Source: Tuctoria greenei (Eukaryota; Streptophyta; Magnoliopsida; Poales; Poaceae). From it: 64,000 bases of DNA. Every line of letters begins with the position of its first letter. Positions within the stretch are counted from its first letter, which is position 1. The notes under the pieces are model-generated. The model saw only the letters and a list, made by a program, of their open reading frames with translations. It did not search any database and had not been told where the DNA came from. Location of the stretch: the NCBI GenBank assembly GCA_036927565.1, contig JAYESD010000001.1, positions 17,236,001 through 17,300,000 on the forward strand. Direction: 5' to 3'. Made by a program: the position numbers and the translations under genes. This document shows positions 1-11,539 of this stretch, piece after piece.

Positions 1-1407
1 CTTCTGCTCCAGCTAGCGCGGAACCTCTTCGTCAGACGCTTAGAGCCTGACCCAGTCGCAACTAGGGTAGTAGCTCTGGAAGGCCCTCTGGAGCTTGCTG
101 CTACCACCAGCGACGTCTTGGTTGAGGCCCCCCTCAACTGACAAGAGCCCTCGGACCTAGATCCCTTAGCTGGCTCCAGCGCTGGAGTCACCTAGGCGGA
201 GCTGGCGTCCCGGGGAGACGCCGATGGTGGAGTGCTTGTCGCCGCCGAAGACCTCCCCCGCCGGGGAGAAGGAGCTGTCATGGAAGGAGCAAGTCCGATG
301 GGCCTCCCGTCATAGTTCTTAACCTTCCTCTTTCGGCTCGAGGGCTCGGCCAACTCTTTGACCTTGCCTACGACTTCAACTCTCTATTTCGGGGCAGGAG
401 CGGGGTCACCTTCAGAAGCTCCGGGAATCGCCAGCTTGGTGGTCGGACGCCTCTCAACTTCACCTAGGTCGTCAAGCACCGGCATGTTCCGCCAGAGCTC
501 CCTGCTGAACTCCGCCTCCATGTTAAGAGGGAGGAAATCCGCCGGCAGAGTCAAGTCATCTCCCTCGACGTCGATGTCACGCTAGAACTTCTTGGGATGA
601 AGCTCCAAAGCTCCGCCTTCCAGGTTGGACTTCAATCCGGTCTCAATCCAGTCATCGTCCATCAAGCTGTTGAGGGCCCAGGCGAGCTTCTCCCTCTTCT
701 TCAGTGGTGCCCACCTGTTGACCAGAAAATTGCAGAAGACCGCCTGGGGGGTCACTCCTCCTTCCACACATTGGCAGATCCTGGTGAAGGCAGGGTTGAA
801 GGCCTCCGACAGCATCAGAACTTCACTCCAGGCTTCAGTCTCAACGTTGGGGAGGCCTTCAGGCAGCTCCAGCTTCTCGTGCTCCTCTGCTGTGATGACA
901 ATCCAGTCCTTCTTCCAGTCGTTCCATTTGCCGGAAGGGAACGTCCTCAAGTACTTGTAAGGGCACTTCTTGCGCTTCACAAAGTAGTAGAAGCCAAGAT
1001 ACTCATCGCTCTTGTCGGTAGTATGGATGGTGAAGAAGGTATGGAAAAGCTCGATGCAGGGGGGAATACCCACCCACATCTCGCAGAAGTGGATGAATGT
1101 GGACACAAGAAGAATGGAGTGGGGGCCAAGGTGGTACAGCTGCAGACCATAGAAGTCTAGCAAAATCAAGATAAAGTGGAGAAGGGTGGATCAGTCCCAC
1201 CATGGCGTACACGGAAAAGTATACCATGTCGCCGACGCGCTCCTTCTTGAACGGGAGCTTGCCAACACGCACCAGGTGGTTGAAGGAGCCACTGGACCAC
1301 CCCATGTAGGTCCGGACCTTCTTCAAATCGCCGTCGGTCGTGAGACGGCTCTTGCGGAGATCCAACTCCATCGCAGCATGGCGAGGCGAGAGAGGAAAAG
1401 CAAGCAA
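1..1407 (-). pseudogene. Antisense accessory ORF of a Tat/Grande-like Gypsy element (degenerate)
   Basis: Reading right to left, an ORF begins near 1371-1407 and carries a block typical of the plant 'putative gypsy type transposon' family (Pfam PF04195), including the segment HFCEMWVGIPPCIELFHTFF near 1030-1090. The frame shifts once near 1165, is halted by TAG near 582-584, and continues in the same frame as recognisable acidic coding sequence to about 375, where another stop occurs; the remainder is open but degraded to the window edge. In Grande/Retand-type elements such an ORF lies antisense between pol and the 3' LTR, and here it sits head-on to a plus-strand LTR, which fits. Seen: motif, frameshift and stops. 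Family knowledge: lineage and antisense position. Its molecular role is not known to me. Confidence 0.7.
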
Positions 1408-1499
1408 AAGTTTGGAGGATTCAAGAGCAAGTTCAAATGACGGCGTAAGGAATCCCCAAATGGTGCATGCTTTCCTTCTTAAGTAAGCCCCCGCAATGC

Positions 1500-2671
1500 T
1501 TGGATGGAAACCACAGAGGGGCCAACGATACAGTTCAAAAACTTCACCCTGCCAATGACAAGGGGGGCCGGGGCCACCCTGACGATCAAGTCGAGGACCT
1601 TACCCCAGGTGAACAGTTGTCATCATGAGATGTGGGAAACCCGAGGGCAGCGGCCTGATAGGGCGCGTGGAATCGATATGGTTTTCGTATCGGGAACTCA
1701 TGACCTTCAATTGCATGAGATCCGCACGCGCAGATCACACCTGCCACATCCTGAAGATGCCATGCGGTGGTGGTTTAACTGCGAACCACCACCTCAACGG
1801 CACATCCAAAAATTCTTGAAGACACGACGTCAAAATCAAAAGATGGACCCACCTCTGGTAGAATCACTTAATCCAAAAACTCTCTCCCAGAGATGGGCCC
1901 AGGGGGCCACTATCGGTACCCTGCATACCGGATACCCCTTGGAACTGCGAAGAGTATAAAGGAGCTCCACCTATCTGAGTTGAAGACCTCTGACGGCCCC
2001 ACATGTCATACGGAATAGGACCTGCCTCCCTTCTATGGTTAGTCCTAGTACCGCCACGTGTATCGTAAAACCGGAGATACATTCCATACATGGGAAAGCT
2101 CCGGACTAGATATCTGTGTGGCACCCCCGGACTTAACCCCCAATAGAGGGAAGCTCTGGTACCGACACGTGTATAACAGCACCGGACCTACTCGTCCAAG
2201 CCAGTAAGCTCCGGAGCTGCCACGCGTCCAACTGCCGGACCTTCAACTTCAACTAACAGATTGGTGGACCTCCAATGGTTCGGACCTTCAAGGAACAATT
2301 AAAGCTTCAAAACCCGATTAAGTGCCATTAATGCTATCTTAATGACACACGATCGGATGATCCTTAATACCAGTAACTTCACCATTAAGGGGCGTTACTA
2401 TGCTATTAAGGGGAACTAAGTACATTAACCGTGTATTAGACATCAGTAACCGTGAGGGCCACATGTCGGGCCAGGCTTATGCTGTAACGGCCAGCCCTTG
2501 TACTATAAAAGGATTGGCCGAGCGATACACGGGGGGACAGGCGCTCAAGGACGTTCTCAAGAAACTCTGGTCTATGACACTCAAGAACTCAGATGCTCAA
2601 TACAACAGTAACACACCCGTGGAGTAGGGTATTACGCTCAAGCGGCCCGAATCACGTAAATTCTTGTGTCA
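1500..2671 (+). repeat. Gypsy (Tat/Grande-like) LTR, family related to LTR E
   Basis: The block contains units with CACGTG at 2055 and 2166 and a diverged one near 2219 (56-57 bp steps), a TATA-like CTATAAAAG at 2503-2511, and a terminal stretch with GTGGAGTAGGGTATTA at 2618-2633 that closely matches the end of LTR E at 11216-11270. The 3' end at TGTCA (2671) is chosen by comparison with that copy. The 5' end is uncertain; I see no secure TG boundary or purine tract, so 1500 is approximate. Confidence 0.6.
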
Positions 2672-2960
2672 AATTGCCACCTTCTTCTGAATCTCCGCGC
2701 GCCCACAACCTAACTACAAAACTCTGTGGGCTACCAACGGTAGTATCGGGAGAATTGCCGGAATCAATCTCCGACACACACCATCTGGCGCCACAAAGGA
2801 TCCCCGCAGTGGAAAAGGCCACTGACATGCGGTACCCGGCACTGCCTCTGTCTACCTCGCGCTCTGGCGAGGTGGCGGCGCTAGGGCGGTGGCGCATCGC
2901 CGGTGCAGCTACGCCCTACTGCTCTCGGCCTGGTTCTGGCAGCTTGGGCCTAAAATAGGA
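2672..2960 (+). other. Primer-site-like 5' internal segment following the LTR
   Basis: Just after the LTR lies a roughly 110 bp leader and then ATCTGGCGCCACAAAGG at 2783-2799, resembling the TTTGGCGCGCCAGG landmark that marks the start of the internal region in grass Tat-type Gypsy elements (compare 22117-22136). GC-rich sequence follows. No gag ORF can be recognised. If correct, this LTR has 5'-type internal sequence on its right and 3'-type on its left. Confidence 0.4.
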
Positions 2961-4627
2961 TGAGTAACTCGATGGTAGGATCAAATCGATGTGGCGACGG
3001 TCGAAAAGAGGCTCCCGGCGGCCGCAGCGGCGAGAACTCCGGTGAGGACCTCAGTTTTTGCTTGGGAGAAGGTCATTTAGGGCGGAAACTACACCATTAG
3101 AATCGTATTGATCTGAGGATCAAGATTATGACCTTCAAACGTGTTGAAGATCCTTTCAATTACTGGCTCGATGGCAAGGCTAGGGTTTGACATTGGCAGC
3201 CGAAAAAACTCCTATTCTGGCTCAATTACTCGATGATTTTTTATGGTCTTTCGTCGAGGGACTACGATAGGAAGTTTGGGAGCTTTGTATAAACTGGATT
3301 AAATGACAGTTGCATGTCAAATATGAATTGAAGTGAAGAGATAGCGCTGCTTATCAAGAACAAAGTAAGGGAAAACTGGAGCATGCCATAGCTACGAGCT
3401 ATGAAACGATAATGAAATGCTAGAACAGCAAGTAGGGTTCCTAGCGAATCTTGCAACTGCTCAGGAGATAAGTAAGGTCGATGAAAACGGGGGTACCACG
3501 GTGCCTTGCTCGGCAGTTCAAACAGAGATAATGGCAACCTGAAAAATACCAGCGCGCCGGTTGAGCACGACACAAACTTGATGGAGGAAAGGATGGAGCA
3601 CCAGAAAACAAACATTTTTTCTTTTGGTTGTCTTCTCAACCGAGGACCAGCTCGGCCTGGTGACGAAGAAGCAGAGCGGGCGGTAATGGCATCGGCAGCA
3701 AGAACAGAGAGAAGAACGTTGCTTTTTTCACTGTGGAAATGAGAGAGGAGGTGCACGGCTCGTCTGCAATGCGATAGATATCTGGGAGGCAGAGGATAGG
3801 GCGCCAAGGAAAAGCCATCACGGTGGCCGCATGCATCGTCGCGGTGTCTAGCGGAGGAACGGAGAAAAAATGGCGCACCGAGCAAGTGGGTCTGACCAGT
3901 GGGTCCCACCCATCATACTCAAGCACAACCTCTCTGGTCCTTCAATTTCACCACCAAACAATGTCCAAAAATCCTAGATTTTTGTAGAGGGACCAAATCA
4001 AATGTAAAGATTCATATTCTTGAATTCAATTTCATATTTGGACAAGTTTCATCTCAATTCAAATTTTGAATTTGAATTCAAGTTGATTTCGATGCATACC
4101 ATGAAATCCATATCAAATGGCCTTCAAAAATTCTAAAAACATGTAGGGACACTATTTGAAATATTTGAAATCCACTGGACCACCCAAGAATTTAATTTGA
4201 TTAAGTTTGAACAGTGGCTAAATTGGAATTTTTAAACCCTCATTCCAAGTTTTAATTACATTGATATATCTTTTGCTCATTAATTTGTTTTTCCTCTTTT
4301 CCTTTTGGTCTCCCCTCACTGAGGTTTGCTCTTCGAATTTAGGGATTTTACAGTTTTATTATCTAATTTCATTGTTGCTAATCCTTGCTACAATATAAAG
4401 TGCCTTCCATGGTACACTTTTCTCTTGAGTTGAATTTGTACACCTTTGCAATCACCCCACTCTCGATTGATTCTTTACACCGGCGACCGTTTCCCTCCTG
4501 CAGTGCCGGTAAGAAAACTTGTATGTGGTAAGATGCTTGAGTGTGTGTGATTCTACTTTCACCTTGTCATTGCCATATGTAGTTATTAGGGACAACATAT
4601 TTTTTTGTCATCTATTTGCTACTAACA
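2961..4627. other. No supported gene; LTR-like noncoding DNA
   Basis: The stretch contains AT-rich segments with repeated AATTTGAATT words around 4040-4090 and a TGGGTCCCACC segment near 3900, both common in LTRs of grass Gypsy elements. Two overlapping minus-strand ORFs at 3262-3926 show no domain I recognise and composition typical of chance ORFs. It may be the LTR and leader of the Gypsy-like unit that begins at 4628, but no LTR boundary could be placed. Confidence 0.35.
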
Positions 4628-5190
4628 ATGTCAGGGAAAAGAAAGAACGATGAATGTGCTCCACATGTTGAGTTACTTGACATGAGGAAGACGATGATGG
4701 GGCCGCTCACTAAGAAACAAACACTAGTCGAGGTTGCACATAACATTCAGACCACTTTTACAACTCCTTCCACAAGAACTAATTACATTCTCTCATCTCT
4801 TCCTTCATATGATGGTTTTGGCTATGATGAATATATTACTTGGGAAACAGAGATAGATAAATTTTATGGACAATGTCGTATGTGTGAAAGGAGAAAGATT
4901 GGGAATATTGCTAGTGAATTAGTTGATTGTGCATTAACTTAGTGGCAAAACTTAAGTTATTTAGAAAAACCTCTAACATGGAAAGATACGAAAATTCTTA
5001 TACGAGAAACTTTTGCTAATGTATCTACTTGCAAAGATGAAATTCAACAATTTGAGGAGCGGGTCTTTGTTGTTCGTCCTCTTGTAGCTAATCTTTTGCA
5101 GCACAATATAGAAAGGAATGCAGGTGATGCAATGGAAAATAAGGTGATAAACAAATTTTGTGAACTTTTCAGATTCATCCATTCATATTT
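4628..5190 (+). pseudogene. Gag-like ORF of a non-autonomous Gypsy-type element (degenerate)
   Basis: From ATG 4628 the translation has the arrangement of plant retrotransposon gag domains: LPSYDGFGYDEYITWETEID near residues 60-80, CRMCERRKIG near 90, then ALT followed by a TAG (4940-4942) where related proteins have tryptophan (ALTWW), then continuing homology in the same frame (TWKDTKILIRETF) to about 5190. The inferred TGG to TAG change fits cytosine deamination. I prefer the ATG at 4628 to the upstream non-ATG codon at 4616. The product would be a capsid-like protein. Family assignment rests on recalled similarity, not on a search. Confidence 0.6.
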
Positions 5191-6270
5191 CGTCCGCATT
5201 TACTGCCGAAAATGAGAATAAAGGTAACGAATATCACAACACAATTGTTGAAGGTGAGAAGTTTTGGGATGTTCTGAATTTTTCCATCAATCATGCTATT
5301 GTCGAGGAGCAACTAGTGGAATCTTTTATTGATACACCATTGTCACGTGTTGATTTTCCTTCTGATCCTTGTGCTAAGAAAGAGTCATGTGCTGATAATT
5401 CTATTATACCTATGCGAAAACAAGTTAATGAACTTGATGATTCTGTTTTGGATTCACCTACTTGTGCTGAAATTAATAATTTGACTACTGCTACTGCTGA
5501 AAATGATGAGATGAAATTGTTGTCCTCTCTAAATTCATTGGGTCATATTGAATTTGACACTCTTTGTGATCTGGATACCGTAGAGAGAAGAATATTTTTG
5601 AAAATTGAATCATCTTTGTTGACAAGAAATAGTTTTCATGCTATAGGCAACTATGAACATAGTGGTGTGTTTATGGTGCATAAAGTTTACATATGTTCAA
5701 ATGAGAAACCTCCTTTTGTGCTGCATCAACATGGTAAAGTAAAAGGATGCACTAATGCTAATAACGTATTGGCAAGTTTTTCTAGTATTTTTTTCTTACA
5801 GCAGGGTAAACATAAAGAAGAGGAGCATTGTTTGATGCGGTTGTGCAATATGGACAACGCTCATTCTACCCCCAAATCAAGCCTATTTGCTGGATATAAG
5901 AGCAAGTAGAGGATGGCTTGTCATAAAGAAGGGGGGAATGATGAGATCGTGCACATTATAAATGCACATACAAACACAATACAATGCTTATTTGTTTGGG
6001 ATCCTGGCTCAAGTTAATGCGCCTGCTTATTTGATGGAGAGAATTGAGATGGTGCACTATGTGGTCCACCATCTTGGTCTCCTCCTTTCATGCATACAAG
6101 AGGATTTGATGGCGTTGCACGTTTGGACCCACACATGATAGAAGATGAACTTGAGTCAAGGATGACTCCAATTCAAGAAGGGGAGGATGATGAGTACATC
6201 ACTCCTATGGATACACACAACACTCCACTGATCTTACAAGATGGAATCATTAGAGTTCACACATAATAAT
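5160..6270 (+). pseudogene. Second ORF of the non-autonomous Gypsy-type unit
   Basis: An open frame at 5160-5909 encodes about 250 residues with NEYHNTIVEGEKFWDVLNFS near its start, LLSSLNSLGHIEFDTLC in the middle and YICSNEKPPFVLHQH towards the end. I recognise this as the body of a repetitive grass protein that follows a gag-like ORF in Gypsy-related elements lacking a full pol. Homology continues in broken form to about 6270 (for example MTPIQEGEDDEYITPMD at 6161-6210). Function is unknown to me; no protease, reverse transcriptase or integrase motif is present. Confidence 0.5.
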
Positions 6271-6991
6271 TAATTTCAGAGGTGAGCTCGTTCTTATATG
6301 TTTCCTTATATGTTTTTGAGAATACAATACTCTTTGATGACTTAATTGTGATTAGGATCCATGGAGAGGTTCATGCAGTACTTGGAGGAAGTCTTATAGA
6401 TGTGGAGGACAAGATATTACGTCCAAAGAAGATGGAAACCGAGCCCATCTCAAAATCGAGTCCAACTCGGAGCCCAGGAGCACTTTGCACTAAAACGAAC
6501 GCCTTGGACGCATACGAACTTCGTTTTGGTTTTTCTACATATGCATGAAAAGGGGAAAGGATAGCCTTTCCAATGTCACTGGTCTCATGTCGAAATTCTT
6601 AAGGAGTCTACGGGAATCATCAAACCAAATTCGAGCTCAGAATGGTGTTGCACCACCTTATTGGGCCATTGGGCCTTGTATCAAGTCTACATCCCTATTT
6701 TCATGTCTTAGGATTAGGTCATGAATCCAACACCTCTTAGACGTCATCCAACCTATTTATGCTTTATATTAGCCTCCATAAATAATTGGATTTTGCATAC
6801 ATTAAACAATATTGCCGTTTATCGGTTTGTGAGACCCTAACTTAGCAATTCATATTGCTTCTACCTTATTCTTGCTTGTGTTCCCAGTTGTATTTGCAGG
6901 GATTAGCCTTCTTGGTGAGGTCAAGCGTGTGAATCACAGTTGATAACCAATAGAGTGGTGGTCTAGTGATTGCAGTGGTTGTTCGTGTTCT
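6271..6991 (+). other. Noncoding 3' part of the Gypsy-type unit
   Basis: No supported ORF. The sequence has several short AT-rich and pyrimidine-rich blocks and resembles the 3' untranslated/LTR part of the preceding unit. It ends where a new LTR-like start (TGTGACACCCGG, 6992) begins. Confidence 0.3.
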
Positions 6992-7115
6992 TGTGACACC
7001 CGGTCCGAGAATGAATCAAGTATGACGCATATGTGTGTCCAGGAGTTCATCACACATACACGAGTTCATCACAAACGATATTCAGGTAATAACCACGTTT
7101 CGAATAATAAATATC

Positions 7116-7198
7116 ACTCCCTCCTTCTCAAAAAGTTTGTCGCTTTGTACTTCATTTTTGAACTACAAAGTGACAAACTTTTTAGGATGGAGGAAGTA
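7116..7198. mobile_element. Stowaway-like MITE (short)
   Basis: ACTCCCTCCTTCTCAAAAAG at the left end is the imperfect inverse of the right end (CTTTTTAGGATGGAGGAAGT). The 83 bp element folds into one hairpin, as for the small Tc1/mariner-derived Stowaway MITEs of grasses. The expected TA duplication is not clean on the left. Confidence 0.7.
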
Positions 7199-9342
7199 CC
7201 TTATTACAATATGCAAATTGTCTCGAATACAAGTTCTAATAATACTACAGCGGAAAAACTAAGCACTAATAGACTCTATCTCCACAAGCAATTTGATGGT
7301 AACACGCAAGCCTAGTACTCCTCGTAATCCTCCGGATACTCCAAATTATCACATGTTACTGAATTAATATGGGAATAGCAAGAGTGAGCACATGTCGTAC
7401 TCAGCAAGTGTGGGAAAGTATGAAATGTTACTTAAACAAGTATGGAATAAATGGTTTATTGCGGAAAAGTACATTTCATTCATAAAAGTAAGAAAATGTG
7501 ACTTATGATTACTATGTCAGATCAAATCCCATGATAACCTAAATACCATCAGTACCATATCCAATACCATTAATTCAACATAATTAACCATAATTATCCA
7601 TAACCATCCATATACAACTTATCACAACCAAACCCATATCCCAATTCCAATTCCATATCCAATTCCAACCATTATTCAATACTCAGGTCCATAACTCTAA
7701 TCATGTGAGGGTGCAGGTCGCTCGTAACTGGGAGCACAACTATCATTATAGTTTTACTCTCTACAGAGGTGGCACCACTTTACCCACAAGTTTTTTATTT
7801 CATCACCTTTCGATGACTAAGAATCTCCATTATGCCGTCTCACACTTCCATAGGTGTGTAGCCAAGAGATCACAAAATAACCTTTACAAAGTGACTACCA
7901 GATGTTGTGGACCCACTAAGGTTTCAACGGAGGTGATGTATCAATCTGAGCACATCCATCCAAGGGCCCCCTCTTATGCAGTTGGGATCCTAGGGTAGCC
8001 CACAACTACTGCAACCCAAACTGACTCCCGATCCTACTATATGATTCGAACGATGCTGGCAATACACTAATTAATTGGCTAAGCCGCACCCATACTTGGC
8101 CTTGTGGTGGCACTTTAATTCTGGGTGGTCGCTCCATGAATGAGTCTTTATATCTAAAACAAGCAAAACCATCAAATTATCCAACCCATTCCTCATAACC
8201 CGCTTGCTTAGATCCATAGGTTCCATTTTGCAAAAGGGTCATTACCATCAACTCACATAGTTCATATGTTCAGTAGTTCATAATTAAGTCATTTGGTTAT
8301 TTCAAATCCCAATTAAGTAAAGCAGAGCAAATTTTAAAATACCCTTCCAAACTCTCTACATTACATCTCGAGCGACAAGGATGGGTATACAAGTCTCACA
8401 AACACCTATCCATGGGTTTTCCTATCAATTTGACAAAAGCATGCAAGTTCGAAATAAAAAATTTCAAAAACAGGATCAAAATGTTCAAGGGCACTTGCCT
8501 TGCTCTAGTGGCTGGTTTGGATCGACAGCTTCAAAGTTCAGGTGTTGAAGATCCTCAAAAGCACCTTCTAGAGCATTTTCTTCTATTACGCGCGACAAAC
8601 ATGTGAAACAAGCATCACAATCAGTAAATGCTCATATATTACACAATATACCATGATATGCATTAATGATGCAATTATGATGTAGTACATGTTATTAGGT
8701 TACTGCTATTGCTTCCGCTCTAGACCAGACAAGTCCGCGATGGTCCAGGGTTTTGCGACTTCCAAACTAGGGCATGGTTTGTATCAAGGGTGGGATCATA
8801 ATCGATGTGGAAAGTTGTATCTAGGATAGTTACCGAGAACGTAATGGTTCGGTGGCCGAAGATTGGGCGTAACGCGTGAAACTCGACGTCTAGATCCATT
8901 GATGACGAATCAGCAGCAAGACGTAGAAGAAGGACATCGATGTCGAAGAGTTGATGAAGAAGATCGCACCAGCGACGACGATATTGCTTGATCTTTCCTT
9001 TTCCTTCTTCTTCTTCCTCTGTCTTCTCCTCCCTTCCCTTGCGGCGAGGGCTTTTTTTATTGGACAGCGGCTCACGACGAGAGACATGCGGTGGGGTTTT
9101 TTTCTCTTACGTGGGGCAGGGGTGAGAGGTGAGCTATGGCTGTTTATATAGGGGGAGGAGTGGTGGGGTTAGGGTGGAATTTCTAGTAGAAGTCAGTGGG
9201 GACAAGTAGGGGTCTTGGTGGGGTCCCACTTGGGCTCCTTGGGGGTGGGGCACGACGTTCAAGGGCTCAAATAAGTTAACTACCCAATAACTTATCGTGG
9301 AGGAAAATAGGAATCCAAGTCGAAACCCTAGAAAATGGGCTA

Positions 9343-9670
9343 GTCCGTACGAAAGTCGGACAAGTTCGTTTTCAGTTCTGATGTCACAACGGACTAGTCC
9401 GTTGACAAGCGGACAAGTCCACTATACCACAGTGAAAAAAGAATCATGGACCAGAATGCAATTATTCGGACAAGTCTGGGGCATTACAGTTTCAACATCG
9501 AACTAGTCCGTAATATTAACGGGCATGTCTGGGCGGGAACAAAAGGAAAATCAAACTAGTCCGTACCATTTATCAGACAAGTCTATTACTCTGAAGAAAC
9601 TGAATTTGCCAGAGCCGACGAGTATAACGTACTAGTCCGGAGTGAGGACCGGACAAGTCCGTAACCAAGT
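9343..9670. promoter_or_regulatory. Array of CGGACTAGTCCG / CGGACAAGTCCG-type motifs
   Basis: At least ten full or partial copies occur, for example ACGGACTAGTCCGT near 9393, GCGGACAAGTCC near 9410 and CCGGACAAGTCCGT near 9650. The motif and the alternation of ACTAGT and ACAAGT cores match the Copia A LTR, but the sequences between motifs do not obviously match. It is read as an upstream regulatory array for the inferred minus-strand promoter near 9150. Confidence 0.55.
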
Positions 9671-9819
9671 CTGATTTTAATTGTTCCTTTGCCTTTAATT
9701 CATTTTAATCTTGTCCCTTTTGTGTTGCATTATGTTAAACATGTATAGGAATGAATGCATTGCATGATGAATGAAAATGAAGGTGTTATAGTTCTACTCG
9801 AGAGCCTTGGATCATCAAC

Positions 9820-11276
9820 GTCGAGGTCTCCATCAATATACTTATCCATTACCTATCGGAAGATCTGGACCTACTACTACTCTACGCTTTTACTAATCAC
9901 CGGTGCTACCACATGTTCAGAGGGCTCAGACGCCACCTCCCAACAGAGGTGGGCTCTGGACCAGCTACGTGACCTAAGGTTTCAAACATCACCTCTTCTC
10001 AGAGGTGGGCTCCAGACCTGCCATTTGTCCCACGGGCCTGAACCCTACCTCTCTTTAGAGGTGGGCTCTGGACCTGCCACGTGTCCCGTGGGCCCGAACC
10101 CTGACTCTCCTTAGAGGGTGGGCTCCGGACCTGCCATGTGTCCCACGGGCTCAGACCCTGCCCCTCCTCAGAGGTGAACGTCGGACCTGCCACGTGTCCC
10201 ATAGGCTCGGACCCTGCCTCTCCTTAGAGGTGGGCTCCAGACCTGCCACGTGTCCCGCGGACTCAGACCCTGCCCCTCCTCAGAGGTGGGCGCTGGACCC
10301 GCCACGTGTCCGGCGGGCTCGATCCCCGCCTCTCCTCAAAGGTGGGATCCGAACCTACCACGTGTCCCGCGGCCTAGGACCCGACCTCCCCCGTAGAGGT
10401 GGGCTCCGGTGCTGCCACGTGACCAATGGCCCGCTCGGGGCGGTAGGTCGCGGGAGTTAAGAGCAACGTTGTCGATACCATGCAAACTAGGTATCCCTTT
10501 GTACTAGAAGATGACACGTCGAGTTCCACCTTCCAGTATTGTGGACTTTCGGAGGCAACACGTGTCCCACAGTGCCGGACCTGCCTCCCTCCTTAGGGTG
10601 GCTCTGATGCTGCCATGTGTCACGCAGTGTCAGACCTGCCTTCCTCCATATGGTGGCTTTGGCACTGCCATGTGTCCCGGGGCGCCGGACCTGCCTCTCC
10701 GATAGGAGAAGCTCCATTGCTGCCACGTGTCGAGTAGCTCCGGACCTGCCTCCCCGCAGAGGGGAAGCTTTAGTGCTGTCACGTGTCCAGTAGCTCCGAA
10801 CCTTCCTCCCCACGGAGGGAAGCTCCAGAGCTAACACGTGTTACATGCCCGGACCTAAGTCTGCAATGGGAAGACAGCGGGATCTCCAATGGTGCGGGCA
10901 TTCAAGGGCTATCAATTGGCCGTTACAAGACCTTGTTAATGTGTCATTAATGCTATATTAATGACGCACGATCAGAGGACTATCAAGACTGGTAACGCTA
11001 CTGTTAAAGCATGTTATCACGTTATTGACCACCCTTAACATCATAGATCGTGTAGAGGGCAGTTTATTACATCCAGGGCCACATGTCGGGCCATTGCGCA
11101 CACTGTAACAGCCAGTCCTTGGCATATAATAGGGTTGCGCCGCATGATAGAAAACTAATTAAATATCATCTCAAGCTCTGGCTTACGTACACTCATACAA
11201 TACACAAACACCCCGTGGAGTAGGGTATTATGTTCAAGCGGCCCGAACCATGTAAAATCATTTGTGTTCATCCTTG
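9820..11276 (+). repeat. Gypsy element E, 5' LTR
   Basis: The right end has GTGGAGTAGGGTATTATG near 11216 and ends close to 11270, closely matching the LTR end at 2671. A TATA-like CATATAATAG is at 11123-11132. The upstream part is made of tandem G-box repeats. Beyond the inserted Copia A, the host sequence resumes at 22029 with the Gypsy primer-region landmark, so this is the 5' LTR of a plus-strand element. The left boundary is not resolved. Confidence 0.65.
9940..10850 (+). repeat. Two tandem arrays of 56-57 bp units with G-boxes
   Basis: CACGTG or CATGTG recurs at 10078, 10135, 10191, 10247, 10303, 10359 and 10416, then at 10559, 10614, 10669, 10724, 10780 and 10835. Each unit has a GGACCTGCC segment and an imperfect GGAGG/CCTCC stem. 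The two sub-arrays differ in unit sequence but share the step length and the box. CACGTG is the core recognised by plant bHLH and bZIP factors, so these look like U3 enhancer repeats. Confidence 0.8.
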
Positions 11277-11281
11277 TTCTT
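11277..11281. repeat. Target site duplication of Copia A (left)
   Basis: TTCTT immediately precedes the 5' LTR and is repeated exactly after the 3' LTR (22024-22028). Confidence 0.9.
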
Positions 11282-11539
11282 TGAAAGTGCATCTAGGACT
11301 CTCTTGTGGGTTTTGGATGATTTATGACAAGCAATTGGGATCCTAACCTATTTGTTGAGATGAGTGCAGGCCTATGATAGGAAAATGAGCAAAATACCAA
11401 AAAGAAGGAAGGATGAGGAGCAAAGTGGAGATGAGCTCAAGGAAGAAGAGTAATAAATTATTGTGTATGGAGTGTGTTAAGGAAACTCACCCCAAGAGCT
11501 CAATCACAATTAAACACACACATTGCACAAAGTTACACA

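Larger units (their letters stand above)
6992..9720 (-). repeat. LTR-like repeat, probable leftward promoter
   Basis: The block begins with TGTGACACCCGG at 6992, a word that often borders LTRs in grasses. No ORF is convincing, although 7705-7998 is open and resembles noncoding repeat sequence common in grasses. On the minus strand the order is palindrome array (9670-9343), TATATAAAC near 9143-9151, then downstream sequence, the same order as in the Copia A LTR, so I infer leftward transcription. Boundaries and superfamily are uncertain; it could be a solo LTR. Confidence 0.35.

Noticed and set aside
597..1160. Plus-strand ORF of 187 codons opposite the Gypsy accessory ORF
   Set aside because: It is the shadow of the minus-strand coding sequence, which carries the recognisable family motif.
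3262..3926. Two overlapping minus-strand ORFs of 96 and 215 codons
   Set aside because: No domain, no neighbouring coding context, composition like surrounding LTR-type DNA.
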